Assembly (NCBI GenBank): GCA_009926135.1
Contig: RFPL01000008.1
Coordinates: 1 to 64,000, forward strand
Source: Sphingomonadaceae bacterium
Lineage (GTDB): Bacteria; Pseudomonadota; Alphaproteobacteria; Sphingomonadales; Sphingomonadaceae
Length of the DNA stretch: 64,000 nt
Reading direction: 5' to 3'
Below the pieces are notes generated by a model, which ran no database searches, was not told the origin of the DNA, and was given only the letters and a program-made list of their open reading frames with translations. Of this stretch, positions 35,728 through 48,239 are shown one piece after another (the first letter of the stretch is position 1; the number at the start of each line of letters is the position of its first letter). The translations under genes and the position numbers were made by a program.

Positions 35728-35832
35728 CGGCAGACATCCTCTCAGATTCTTGTTTCTTCCTCCCAAGCAAGCGCGCGACGGCCATGCAAGTGCGGAGTGC
35801 TCCTCTGGCAGATTAAGGGGCGGTAAAATTCG

Positions 35833-35851
35833 TGTTGCAAACTTTGCAACA
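35833..35851. promoter_or_regulatory. 19-bp perfect palindrome in the divergent spacer
   Basis: TGTTGCAAA-C-TTTGCAACA reads the same on both strands apart from its centre. It lies about 100 bases from each divergent start (acyl-CoA synthetase and the 27-residue peptide). TTGCAA half-sites are used by several LacI- and TetR-type regulators; the regulator here is unknown. Confidence 0.6.
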
Positions 35852-35948
35852 AGTCATGCCGGCTTTGCACTAGTAATCTCTACCGGAAAGATTATGTTGC
35901 GAATGCGAACTGAATGAGCAGTCGCACAACACAAAAGAGGAGCACACA

Positions 35949-36032
35949 ATGCGTAGCATCGCCGCCTTTGTGCTGCCGATCATCGCCGCTCTTACCACGA
36001 GCGGTCTGATGTTCTCCGCCACTATCGCCTGA
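35949..36032 (+). CDS. 27-residue hydrophobic peptide
   Basis: The peptide starts MRSIAAFVLPIIAALTTSGL and ends with MFSATIA; it is one short membrane helix or a signal-like segment. AGAGGAG lies 8 bases before the ATG, far better than for most genes in the window, and a strong terminator follows 37 bases after the stop. These flanks argue for a real, separately expressed unit. No family is known to me. Confidence 0.55.
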   Translation: MRSIAAFVLPIIAALTTSGLMFSATIA

Positions 36033-36068
36033 TTTTTCAGGCGTCTGCGGACAGCACATTCCCAAACC

Positions 36069-36103
36069 AAAGGCCGCCGCGCCCATCCGGCGCGGCGGCC
36101 TTT
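36069..36103. terminator. Strong bidirectional terminator
   Basis: AAAGGCCGCCGCGCC (36069-36083) pairs perfectly with 36089-36103 across a 5-base loop; the arms end in AAA and TTT, with CGTTTG beyond. It serves the small peptide gene and the converging M20 peptidase gene. Confidence 0.85.
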
Positions 36104-36121
36104 CGTTTGTCCGGGGCCTGA

Positions 36122-37549
36122 TTACTTGCCGGCGTAGGCAGCAACCAGCTCGCCCAGGAAATCGCGCCCGGTATAGAGCGCGGCGACTTCAAGCCGCTCA
36201 TTGAGGCCGTGGACGCCATTACCGTCGGGATCACCCCACATACCGGGCACGCCGTAAGTCGGAATACCGACCGCCCCCAGGAACGTCGCATCGGTATAGC
36301 CATTGGCCATCACTGGCACGAGCGGCACGCCCGGGAAGTACTTCGCAACCAGTTTGCGCGCAGGTTCGACCACCTTGGGATCAAGCGGCGGGTTCGGCGG
36401 GCTGGGGCGCAGCGGTGCCAGCGCGGTGACACTGACCCCGGAATCGCCGATCACCCTGGAGAGTTCCTGGCCGATCGCCTCGACCGAGTGGCCGGGGAAG
36501 ATCCGGCAGTTGATATTGGCCTGGGCCCGCTGCGGCAGGGCGTTGCGGGCATGGCCGGCATCCAGCATCGTCGCGACGCAAGTGGTGCGCAGGTTCGAAT
36601 GGAGGAACGGCTCGGCATTCACGATCGCTTCGGCCGCCTTGTCTGCCGGGTTGTCCGCCAATGCGACCATCGCCTTGCCCACGGCATCGCCGCGCCCGGC
36701 GCCTGCGACCTTGAAATAGGTCCGGGTGGTGTCGGTAAACTCGACCGGGAAACTGTAGGCCTCGATCTTCTTCAGCGCGCCCGCCAGCTGGTAGATCGCA
36801 TTGTCGGGCCGGGGGACCGAGCTGTGCCCCCCAGGGTTACGGGTTTCGAGCTGGTAATTGGAAAAGGTCTTTTCGCCGACCTGGATGGCCTGCTCCACCA
36901 CCTTGCCGCCCTTGGCCACCGGCTTGCCGTCCGTGCCGCCACCGCCGCCTTCGTTAAGCGCGAATTCGGCGTCGATCAGTTCGCGCTTGTTGGCGGCCAG
37001 CCACTGGACCCCGTTAAAGGCCCCATTGGTTTCCTCACCGCAGGTCAGCGCCATCTTCAGCGTGCGCTTGGCCTTGGTGCCGGCCTTGGCGTGGCGGATC
37101 AGGATGTCGGTCCAGACCGCCGCCAGACCCTTGGTATCGGAGGTGCCGCGGCCATAGAAATAGCCGTCTTCCTCGATCAGCTGATAAGGATCGCGTTCCC
37201 AGTCGGCCCGCTTCGCCGCCACCACATCAATATGGGCAATCAGCAGCAGCGGCTTCAGTGTTTTCGAGCTGCCTGGCAGCACGGCCACCAGCCCGCCCTC
37301 CTTGGGGTGGTCCGGATCGGTGAACAGGGTCAGCTGGTCATCCTTGAACCCGGCCGCCTTCATCCGTGCCGCCACGCGCTGCGCCGCCAGGGTGCAGCTG
37401 CCGGTGGTGATCGAGGTGTCGGTTTCGATCAGTTCCTTGAACAGCCCGCGCAGCTCCGCCTTTTCCGGCGAAAGCGGCGTGGGCTGAGCCAGCGCAGTGG
37501 TGGAGGCGAGCGCGAAAGCCAGCGCCATCCCGGTCTTCAGCAGCCGCAT
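36122..37549 (-). CDS. Secreted M20 family metallopeptidase (second copy)
   Basis: The 475-residue protein has a signal peptide (MRLLKTGMALAFALASTTALA) and the M20 dinuclear zinc site: LLIAHIDVVAA (His), YFYGRGTSDTKG (bridging Asp), ALTCGEETNG (catalytic Glu and ligand Glu) and the C-terminal His region. Such enzymes cleave dipeptides or acyl-amino acids in the periplasm. It starts one base after the stop of the upstream paralogue, which shares most blocks nearly word for word, so the pair arose by tandem duplication. Confidence 0.88.
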   Translation of the reverse strand: MRLLKTGMALAFALASTTALAQPTPLSPEKAELRGLFKELIETDTSITTGSCTLAAQRVAARMKAAGFKDDQLTLFTDPDHPKEGGLVAVLPGSSKTLKPLLLIAHIDVVAAKRADWERDPYQLIEEDGYFYGRGTSDTKGLAAVWTDILIRHAKAGTKAKRTLKMALTCGEETNGAFNGVQWLAANKRELIDAEFALNEGGGGGTDGKPVAKGGKVVEQAIQVGEKTFSNYQLETRNPGGHSSVPRPDNAIYQLAGALKKIEAYSFPVEFTDTTRTYFKVAGAGRGDAVGKAMVALADNPADKAAEAIVNAEPFLHSNLRTTCVATMLDAGHARNALPQRAQANINCRIFPGHSVEAIGQELSRVIGDSGVSVTALAPLRPSPPNPPLDPKVVEPARKLVAKYFPGVPLVPVMANGYTDATFLGAVGIPTYGVPGMWGDPDGNGVHGLNERLEVAALYTGRDFLGELVAAYAGK

Positions 37550-37550
37550 T

Positions 37551-41628
<4,078 letters not shown>

Positions 41629-41634
41629 TCCGGT

Positions 41635-42090
41635 CTAGACGGCGTCGGCTAGCGGGAAAAACCGGGCGACCACATCGCGGGCAAGCCGCGTCGGGCGGAG
41701 CGTTTCCGCATCGATCGAGCACCAGGTGGAGCGAACCTCGGCCAGGATGTCTTCGCCCCGGCGGATCACGGTTTCATAGACCGCGCGGACGCCCTGGACC
41801 TTTTCGAGCAGGACGGTTGCCACCACCGCATCGCCCAGGAAGCCGGGCTTGCGATAAGTGATCTCGTGCTTCAGCGCGACCCACAGGTGCGCGGCCACGG
41901 CCTGCGGCGGGGCAAAGGCGCGCCAGTGATCGAGTACCGCCTCCTGCACCCAGTTCAGGTAGCGCGCGTTGTTGACGTGCCCCATGAAATCGATGTCCTT
42001 GGGTTCGACCGCAATTGCGAAGTCATGGGTAAGGGTGTTGTTCACACCGTTGTAAGTAAACGATCCCGCGCGGGTTGACCAGTAGGCCAA
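41635..42090 (-). CDS. Acyl-CoA thioesterase, 4HBT/YbgC type
   Basis: The protein has about 151 residues with the hot-dog motif EPKDIDFMGHVNNARYLNWV (the catalytic Asp in the first part), ITYRKPGFLGD and a C-terminal TWCSIDAETLRPTRL, as in 4-hydroxybenzoyl-CoA thioesterase-like enzymes that hydrolyse acyl-CoAs. The frame opens with TTG at 42090; a GTG at 42045 is an alternative, and neither has a clear ribosome binding site. It converges with gyrB with six bases between stops. Confidence 0.85.
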   Translation of the reverse strand: MAYWSTRAGSFTYNGVNNTLTHDFAIAVEPKDIDFMGHVNNARYLNWVQEAVLDHWRAFAPPQAVAAHLWVALKHEITYRKPGFLGDAVVATVLLEKVQGVRAVYETVIRRGEDILAEVRSTWCSIDAETLRPTRLARDVVARFFPLADAV

Positions 42091-42117
42091 AAGACGGGTT
42101 ATCGAATGCCTGCCCCG

Positions 42118-42753
42118 CTATGCCGCGCGCAGTCCACTCACCGCGCTGGCCCCGCGGTCCACTGCCGACAGGCCATCGAAGATCGCATCGACAATCCGCG
42201 CCAGCTTGCCCTCGGTCAGCCTGGGCATGACCAGCGCCATCAGTGAAATGTTCACATAGGGCGCGACCATCTGGTTGATCAGGCTGATCGTCTCGTCGAT
42301 CTCCAGCCCGGCGAAGTATCCTTCGGCCATGGCTTCGGCCACGATCTCGCCCAGGTAGTGATCGCCCAGATCGACGTAGCTGCGGACCACGTCGAAATGT
42401 TCTTCACCGACATCGCAATAGGTCTGGAACACCACCGGATCGCGTTCCCACATCGCGCGGATCAGGGCAAAGCGGCGGGCGTAGAACTCGTAAAGCTTGC
42501 GGCGCGGCGGCAGGTCGCAGGCAACCACTTCCTCCATGATTGCCACCTTGGGCGCAAACCAGCGCCCTGCGACCGCTTCGATCACGGCTTCCTTGCTGTC
42601 GAAATAGCGATAGAGATTTGCCGTCGACATGCCGGCCCGCGCGGCCAGTTCAGTCATGGTCAGGGCCGTGTTGCCGCGCTCCTCGATCAGCGCGGTGGCG
42701 ATATCGAGCAATTGCTCACGTCCGGCTTCGATGTCCGTTTGCGGCCGCGCCAT
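42118..42753 (-). CDS. TetR family transcriptional regulator
   Basis: The 211-residue protein has a TetR DNA-binding domain (ALIEERGNTALTMTELAARA then GMSTANLYRYFDSKEAVIEA) and an all-helical C-terminal domain of the type seen in AcrR-like repressors. ATG at 42753 is the first codon of a natural N-terminus; the upstream extension is unsupported. It diverges from the 5'-nucleotidase lipoprotein gene over 125 bases. Target unknown; the adjacent thioesterase, read in the same direction, is a candidate. Confidence 0.85.
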   Translation of the reverse strand: MARPQTDIEAGREQLLDIATALIEERGNTALTMTELAARAGMSTANLYRYFDSKEAVIEAVAGRWFAPKVAIMEEVVACDLPPRRKLYEFYARRFALIRAMWERDPVVFQTYCDVGEEHFDVVRSYVDLGDHYLGEIVAEAMAEGYFAGLEIDETISLINQMVAPYVNISLMALVMPRLTEGKLARIVDAIFDGLSAVDRGASAVSGLRAA

Positions 42754-42878
42754 GGCGCTATTCTCCCCAAGGGTTGTGATTCGCAATATAGAAAGGTTGG
42801 CACCTTCTTTCAAGAAACTGTCTTAATTGCATAATACGCACGGCTTGCTGTCATCGGCGCATCAGCTAGGAACACGCC

Positions 42879-44630
42879 ATGTCGATTCTCCGGACCCTGC
42901 CGCTAGCCGTCCTGCCGCTGCTCGCCGCCTGCGCGACGCCTCAAGCTGCCGTTCGCAGTGCTCCCACCGTCAAGGTCGGGCTGCTGGCAATCAATGACTT
43001 CCACGGCGCGCTTGAGATGCCGCGCCAGTCGGTCTTCGTGCCGGACGACAAGGGCGAAGCCATGCCCGTACCGGCGGGCGGCGCGGCCTGGCTCGCCAGC
43101 GCGATCGACAGCCTCAAGGCCCGGCACCCCAACCACCTGGTGGTCAGTGCCGGGGACCTGATCGGCGCCTCGCAGCTGGCTTCGGCGCTGTTCCTGGACG
43201 AGCCGACGATCGAGGTGATGAACCGCATCGGGCTGGATTTCAACGCCACCGGCAACCACGAATTCGACCGCGGGCAGGAGGAGCTGCTGCGGATGCAGAA
43301 CGGCGGCTGCACGCAGCACACCGCGCGCAAGCCCTGCCAGGTCGAGCCGTTCAAGGGTGCGCAGTTCAGGTTCCTGGCGGCCAACACGGTGAAGGCCGAT
43401 GGCTCCACCCTGTTCCCCGGTACGGCCATCCGCAGCTTCGGATCGGGCCGGAACAAGGTTGAAATAGGCCTGATCGGACTGACGCTGCAGGGTACCGGCG
43501 AGCTGGTCTCGCCCGAAGGGATCAAGGGCCTGACCTTTGCAAACGAGGCCGCCACCATCAATGCCGCCGTGCCGCGCCTGCGCGCTGCCGGGGCCGATGC
43601 GATCGTGGTGGTGATCCACGAAGGCGTGCGCACCAAGGGCGTGCCCAACCCGCAAGGCTGCGAAGCGGCGAGCGGCCCGCTGGGCGCGATCGTCAATCAG
43701 CTTGATGGGGTCGACGTGGTCGTCTCCGGCCACACGCACTGGGCCTATATCTGCGAATGGCCCGGCAAGAATCCGGCACGGCCGGTCCTGATGACCAGCG
43801 CCGGCGTGTTCGGCACGCTGGTAACCGAGATCAACCTGGAAATTGATCCGCGCGGCAACCGGGTGGTCAGCCGTTCGGCCCGCAACGTCATCGTCCAGAG
43901 CGAAGCCTACCAGCCCGCCGCAGACCGGACCTCTCCCAACACCGATCGCTTCCCGCGCTTTGCGCCCCGGGCCGATATTGCGGATTATGTCGGCAAGTAT
44001 GCCGAAGCGGCGCGCGCGTTCGCGCTGCGCCCGGCGGGCCGGATTGGCGGCGAGGCCACGCGCGGCGGCGACGGGACCAGCACCGGCGGCACGCTCGGCT
44101 CGCTGATTGCCGATGCCCAGTTGGGTGCGACCGCCGGTGCCGGCGCGCAGATCGCCTTCATGAACCCCTTCGGCATCCGCGCGCCCTGGCGATTGGCACC
44201 GGGCCAGAATGGCCAGCTGACCTTCGGCGACCTCTACAAGGTCCAGCCGTTCAACAACGTGCTGGTTACCCAGACGCTGACCGGGGCGCAGCTGCGCCGG
44301 GTGCTGGAGCAGAACTTCGACGGGATCGGCCCCAACCAGACGCTCAGCCCGTCCCGCGGCTTTGCCTATGCCTATGACCTGTCGCGTCCGGTGGGCAGCC
44401 GGATCGTGTCAATCACGCTGGACGGCAAGCCGCTGGACGATGCTGCCAGCTACCGGGTCACCACGAGCGATTTCCTGGCCTCGGGGGGCGATACCTATGG
44501 CGAATTCGCCAAGGGCACGGACCGGGTGATCGGCATTTCAGACCTGGCCGCGCTCGAAGCCTGGCTGCAGGCGATCCCCGCGCGGCCCGTGCCGCAGGAG
44601 GATCGGGCAAAGGACGTGACCCCGCGCTAG
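42879..44630 (+). CDS. 5'-nucleotidase / bifunctional metallophosphatase lipoprotein
   Basis: The 583-residue protein has a lipoprotein signal (LPLLAAC, Cys about residue 18). The calcineurin-like metal site has INDFHGALE, GDLIGAS, ATGNHEFDRG and VVSGHTHW, and the C-terminal 5'-nucleotidase domain has NPFGIRAPW, VQPFNN and ASGGDTYGEF. It hydrolyses extracellular nucleotides in the periplasm, releasing nucleosides and phosphate. Its stop overlaps the converging DUF1295 gene by four bases. Confidence 0.92.
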   Translation: MSILRTLPLAVLPLLAACATPQAAVRSAPTVKVGLLAINDFHGALEMPRQSVFVPDDKGEAMPVPAGGAAWLASAIDSLKARHPNHLVVSAGDLIGASQLASALFLDEPTIEVMNRIGLDFNATGNHEFDRGQEELLRMQNGGCTQHTARKPCQVEPFKGAQFRFLAANTVKADGSTLFPGTAIRSFGSGRNKVEIGLIGLTLQGTGELVSPEGIKGLTFANEAATINAAVPRLRAAGADAIVVVIHEGVRTKGVPNPQGCEAASGPLGAIVNQLDGVDVVVSGHTHWAYICEWPGKNPARPVLMTSAGVFGTLVTEINLEIDPRGNRVVSRSARNVIVQSEAYQPAADRTSPNTDRFPRFAPRADIADYVGKYAEAARAFALRPAGRIGGEATRGGDGTSTGGTLGSLIADAQLGATAGAGAQIAFMNPFGIRAPWRLAPGQNGQLTFGDLYKVQPFNNVLVTQTLTGAQLRRVLEQNFDGIGPNQTLSPSRGFAYAYDLSRPVGSRIVSITLDGKPLDDAASYRVTTSDFLASGGDTYGEFAKGTDRVIGISDLAALEAWLQAIPARPVPQEDRAKDVTPR

Positions 44631-45421
44631 CCCTGCTTCGGCGGCCAGGGGATGAAACCTGAAGTGCGCTTTACGTATTCGGCATAGCCCGGGCGGGTCT
44701 TGGCCAGACCCTTCTCCAGCAGCGGCTTGCCCGACCACTTGGTCAGCGTGAAAGTCAGGAACAGCGGGCCCGGCAGGCTGACCAGCGCGACCCACAAGCC
44801 GGCATCGGCAGCGGCCAGCCAGATCCCCCACCAGACGCAGCAATCGCCGAAATAGTTGGGATGGCGGGTATAGTGCCACAGCCCGGTGTCGAGCACCTTG
44901 CCCTTGCTGGTCGGATCGGCGCGGAAGGCCGTAAGCTGGGCATCGCCGACAGCCTCGAACACCATGCCAAGCAGCCACAGCCCCGCCCCGGCCAGCGCCA
45001 GCGGACCGAGTGGCGCAGGGGCACCGCTGGCCAGAACGCCAAGCTGGGCGGGCAGGCAGGTCAGGTACAGCAGAAAGGCCTGGGGGCCGAACACCTTGGT
45101 CAGCGCGGCCTGGGCAAAGCGGCCCTCTTCCTTGGCCTTGCGCAGCATCCGGGCATAGCGCACGTCTTCTCCGTGGCCGCGCCAGCGGGTGTAGAGGTGC
45201 CAGAACAATCGCAGTCCCCACAGTGCAGCCGTCGCCGCAATCAGGTGCGCGCGCGGCCCGGGTTCGCCCAGTTGCAACCAGCTGGCCACGGCCAGCACGG
45301 CCATGCCGCCGCCCCAGATCGCATCGATGAACGAAACGTCCTTGATCCGCACCGCGACCACCCAGGCCAGCAGCAGCGTAACCGCGGCCACCGCCGCATT
45401 GACCAGCATGGCTTCACCCAC
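44627..45421 (-). CDS. DUF1295 membrane protein (steroid-5-alpha-reductase-like)
   Basis: The 264-residue protein has about seven hydrophobic segments and the DUF1295 blocks VSFIDAIWGGGMAVLA, GLRLFWHLYTRWRGHGEDVRY, DTGLWHYTRHPNYFGDCCVWWG and KTRPGYAEYVKRTSGFIPW. The HYTRHPNYFGD block recalls the C-terminal NADPH and methyltransferase or reductase fold of isoprenylcysteine methyltransferases and 5-alpha-reductases; the substrate is unknown. GTG at 45421 is spaced correctly behind AAGGAGAG and overlaps the upstream acyltransferase gene by eight bases. Confidence 0.85.
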   Translation of the reverse strand: MGEAMLVNAAVAAVTLLLAWVVAVRIKDVSFIDAIWGGGMAVLAVASWLQLGEPGPRAHLIAATAALWGLRLFWHLYTRWRGHGEDVRYARMLRKAKEEGRFAQAALTKVFGPQAFLLYLTCLPAQLGVLASGAPAPLGPLALAGAGLWLLGMVFEAVGDAQLTAFRADPTSKGKVLDTGLWHYTRHPNYFGDCCVWWGIWLAAADAGLWVALVSLPGPLFLTFTLTKWSGKPLLEKGLAKTRPGYAEYVKRTSGFIPWPPKQG

Positions 45422-46067
45422 GGACTCTCTCCTTCAGGCTGACGGGCAAGCTTTCCGCTGCCGCTTCCTTTAGTGCTGCGGCCGAAGCGGCAAGGCGCTG
45501 GAAGCGCAGGCAATCCGGCATGACCGAGCGATAGAAGGCAGCGATCTTGGCCAGGTCGGCGGCATAGTCGCCGGTCGGCATGATCGCGGGGCCAACGCCG
45601 CCCTTCTTGGTCGCGTGGTTCACCCAGGCTGGCACGATCGGCACCCCGGCACGCATGGCGATGTGGTAGAAGCCGCTGCGCCAGGTACCATCGCTGCCGC
45701 GCGTCCCCTCGGGCGCGACGACCAGCGCGAGATCCTCGGCCCGCTCGAAATGATCGGCGGCTTCCTCGACGTAATTGTTGTTGCGCTTCGACCGGTCGAC
45801 CGGGAGCCCGCCCATGTCATACATGAAGCGCTTGAGCGGGCCCTTGAACAGGCTGACCTTGCCCATGAAGCTGGGCTTCAGGCCCAGGTGATTGACCGTG
45901 CCGATGAAGAAGATGAAGTCCCAGTTGGTGGTATGGGGCGCCCCGGTGATGACGAACTTGCGCGCAGCGGGCGCCTCGCCGGCCACGCTCCAACCCTTCA
46001 GGCGGAACAGCCAGAGGACCACCGCCTTGGTGATCCGCGAGAGCAAAGTAGGGCGCCGGTCCGTCAT
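45414..46067 (-). CDS. PlsC-like 1-acyl-glycerol-3-phosphate acyltransferase family protein
   Basis: The 217-residue protein contains the acyltransferase motif GAPHTTNWDF (HxxxxD), the FMGKVSLFKGP block and VVAPEGTRGSDGTWRSGFY (motif III), as in PlsC-like enzymes. It would transfer an acyl chain to a lysolipid or related acceptor at the membrane; the short length and lack of a strong N-terminal helix fit a peripheral member. It is translationally coupled to the DUF1295 gene by the 8-base overlap, suggesting a shared lipid role. Confidence 0.87.
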   Translation of the reverse strand: MTDRRPTLLSRITKAVVLWLFRLKGWSVAGEAPAARKFVITGAPHTTNWDFIFFIGTVNHLGLKPSFMGKVSLFKGPLKRFMYDMGGLPVDRSKRNNNYVEEAADHFERAEDLALVVAPEGTRGSDGTWRSGFYHIAMRAGVPIVPAWVNHATKKGGVGPAIMPTGDYAADLAKIAAFYRSVMPDCLRFQRLAASAAALKEAAAESLPVSLKERVRG

Positions 46068-46167
46068 TGCCGATACGTTCTGCGCAATTTGGCGGCGCGG
46101 TCTACCTGTCCATTAGGGCAGTCCACAGGAACCGATTGCAGGGCGGCGGGGTTTAACCCCCTTGGCT

Positions 46168-47229
46168 TCAGCCCGTGAAGCCCGCCCCACCCGTCCAGCC
46201 GGGGCCAGCCAGCCCCATCACCTTGAACAGCAGCCCCATCTGCCCCTCGGCAATCAGGCGATCCTTGGCAGTATGGATCGCGGCTGCATGGTGGGGCGCA
46301 GCCTGGGCCAGGGCCTGGGCGCGCGCTTCGATTCCCAGTTCGCGCAGCCAGCGGCCCTGCGGCACCGTGCCGATCCAGCGCACCCCGCGCGATTCCGCGA
46401 TCGGTGCCAGCGCGGCAAAATCGACATGGGCGGTCAGGTCCGCCTCGCCCGGAGCCACGAACGGATCGACCTTGAGGTGGGCGCGCACCGCCTGCAGCGT
46501 CGATCCATCGCGCGGGGCATCGTGGCCATAGTCGATGAACAGCGCCGCGCCGCCCTGGTCCTTGAGCCGCCCGGCCACTTCATAGACCGTGGCCGCCGCA
46601 CCGGGGCACAGTTCATAGATCGTGCCATCGGGGGCGCTGCGGCGCGGTTCGGGCACTGCCGGGTCCATCGGCTGCGGTCCGGCGACGCAAACGAAGCGAT
46701 CGCCATCGGGCACCACCATCCGCTCGCGCCAGCCATCTGGCGTCTTGACCAGCTGCCGCACCGGCAGGGCATCGAGGAATTCGTTGGCGACGATCAGGAC
46801 CGGGCCATAGGCCGGGATCGTCGAGAGATCGTGATGCCACTGCGCGCCCGGCACGGTCGCCAGCTGGACATCGCGCAGCGCGGTCGAAGCCTCGACCAGA
46901 TGGACCGACGGCTCCAGGCCGTAACGCCTCGCCGCGCGCAGGGCATCGCGGGCCAGCGTGCCGCGGCCGGGGCCAAGCTCGACGTAATGGACCACTTCCT
47001 CGCGCCCGGCATTGATCCACATGTCGGCCAGCCACAGCCCGATCAGTTCGCCGAACATCTGGCTGATTTCGGGCGCGGTGACAAAATCGCCGGCGCTGCC
47101 CAGCGGATCGCGGCTGGCGTAATAACGGGCGTTGGCCTCGCCCATGTAGTGCATCAGGCTGATCGGCCCGGTGCTGGCGATCAGGCGGCGAAAGATCGCC
47201 GCCAGGTTGTCACCCCCCGCTTCGCTCAC
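46168..47229 (-). CDS. MidA/NDUFAF7-like SAM-dependent methyltransferase
   Basis: The 353-residue protein has the DUF185 family blocks GPISLMHYMGEANARYY, GDFVTAPEISQMFGE, the SAM loop YVELGPGRGTLARDAL and VANEFLDALPVRQLV. The mitochondrial homologue methylates an arginine of a complex I subunit; the bacterial function is not settled. The GTG start at 47229 lies five bases past the lgt stop, on the same strand, so the two are probably co-transcribed. No strong ribosome binding site is seen. Confidence 0.9.
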   Translation of the reverse strand: MSEAGGDNLAAIFRRLIASTGPISLMHYMGEANARYYASRDPLGSAGDFVTAPEISQMFGELIGLWLADMWINAGREEVVHYVELGPGRGTLARDALRAARRYGLEPSVHLVEASTALRDVQLATVPGAQWHHDLSTIPAYGPVLIVANEFLDALPVRQLVKTPDGWRERMVVPDGDRFVCVAGPQPMDPAVPEPRRSAPDGTIYELCPGAAATVYEVAGRLKDQGGAALFIDYGHDAPRDGSTLQAVRAHLKVDPFVAPGEADLTAHVDFAALAPIAESRGVRWIGTVPQGRWLRELGIEARAQALAQAAPHHAAAIHTAKDRLIAEGQMGLLFKVMGLAGPGWTGGAGFTG

Positions 47230-47233
47230 CGGT

Positions 47234-48094
47234 TCAGGCCTTGGCGGTGCCCAGCGGCGGGCGGACCAGCGCACGCACCAGGAAGACCACCCCGACCAGG
47301 ACCAGCGGGATGGTCAGCCACTGGCCCATCGACAGGCCGGTCCGCACGGCGAACTCGCTGAGCTGCGCGTCGGGCTCGCGGAAATATTCCGCCACGAAGC
47401 GGCACAGGCCCAGCCCGACCGCGAAGACCGAGCCGAGCAGACCGGGGCGGAAGCGCGCCTTGGTCTTCCAGAACAGCAGCAGCATCACGATCATCATCAG
47501 CAGGCCTTCCAGACCCGCCTGGTAGAGCTGGCTGGGATGACGGGGGTAAGGTCCGGCATCGGGGAAGACCATGGCCCAGGCGATCGGGCTTTCAGCTACC
47601 CGGCCCCACAGCTCGCCGTTGATGAAGTTGGCGATCCGGCCAAAGAACATGCCGAAGGGCACGACCACGGCGACGTAATCGATCACCCGTAGGAACGAGA
47701 GGCCCCCGCGCCAGGCCACCCACCACATCGCCACGACCGTGCCGAGCAGGCCGCCGTGGAAGCTCATGCCCCCGTTCCACAACTTCAGCAGATCGAGCGG
47801 ATTGGCCCACAGTTCGGGCGCATAGAAAGTCGCATAGCCCAGTCGCCCGCCGAGGATGATGCCCAGCGTGCAATAGAAGAACAGATCGTCCAGGTGCCGC
47901 TGCGCCATCGGCGCGCCGGACTGCTTGATCATCTTCCCGATCTGCCAGTAACCCAGCAGGATTCCGGCCAGATAGGCCAGGCTGTACCACCTGAGCTGGA
48001 ACGAGCCGATTTCAAACAGGTAGGGCCGCAGCCCCAGGGCTTCCCAATGAATCGGTTCGGCTCCGGCCGCGGCGGCGAGCGCTAGTGACAGCAC
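47234..48094 (-). CDS. lgt: Prolipoprotein diacylglyceryl transferase
   Basis: The 286-residue inner-membrane enzyme transfers diacylglycerol to the lipobox Cys of prolipoproteins, the first step of lipoprotein maturation. It has seven hydrophobic segments, the Lgt signature FFGRIANFINGELWGR, a YSLAYLAGI block and HPSQLYQAGLEG. The conserved HGGLLG motif (MSFHGGLLGTVVAMWW) is present. The frame starts with GTG at 48094. The window itself encodes several lipoprotein substrates. Confidence 0.93.
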   Translation of the reverse strand: MLSLALAAAAGAEPIHWEALGLRPYLFEIGSFQLRWYSLAYLAGILLGYWQIGKMIKQSGAPMAQRHLDDLFFYCTLGIILGGRLGYATFYAPELWANPLDLLKLWNGGMSFHGGLLGTVVAMWWVAWRGGLSFLRVIDYVAVVVPFGMFFGRIANFINGELWGRVAESPIAWAMVFPDAGPYPRHPSQLYQAGLEGLLMMIVMLLLFWKTKARFRPGLLGSVFAVGLGLCRFVAEYFREPDAQLSEFAVRTGLSMGQWLTIPLVLVGVVFLVRALVRPPLGTAKA

Positions 48095-48239
48095 GCGATC
48101 AACTCCCTAAATGGGTGCAGTCAGAAGAGATTCCGGTGCACCCGCTGCGCGGCCTTCTGGCACAGACAAGGCCGGGAAACAAACCCGGCGCGGATGCCTG
48201 GACGGGGGGCGTCCCTCAACCTGAGGATAAGGATGTTGC

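Noticed and set aside
42805..42816. TTCTT-N2-AAGAA as an operator for the TetR gene at 42118-42753
   Set aside because: The arms are only five bases and A/T-rich; such repeats are common by chance.
48171..48189. Riboswitch or attenuator ahead of the acyl-CoA synthetase at 48240
   Set aside because: A single 6-bp hairpin (GCCGGG/CCCGGC) is present but there is no competing structure, leader peptide or known aptamer motif.
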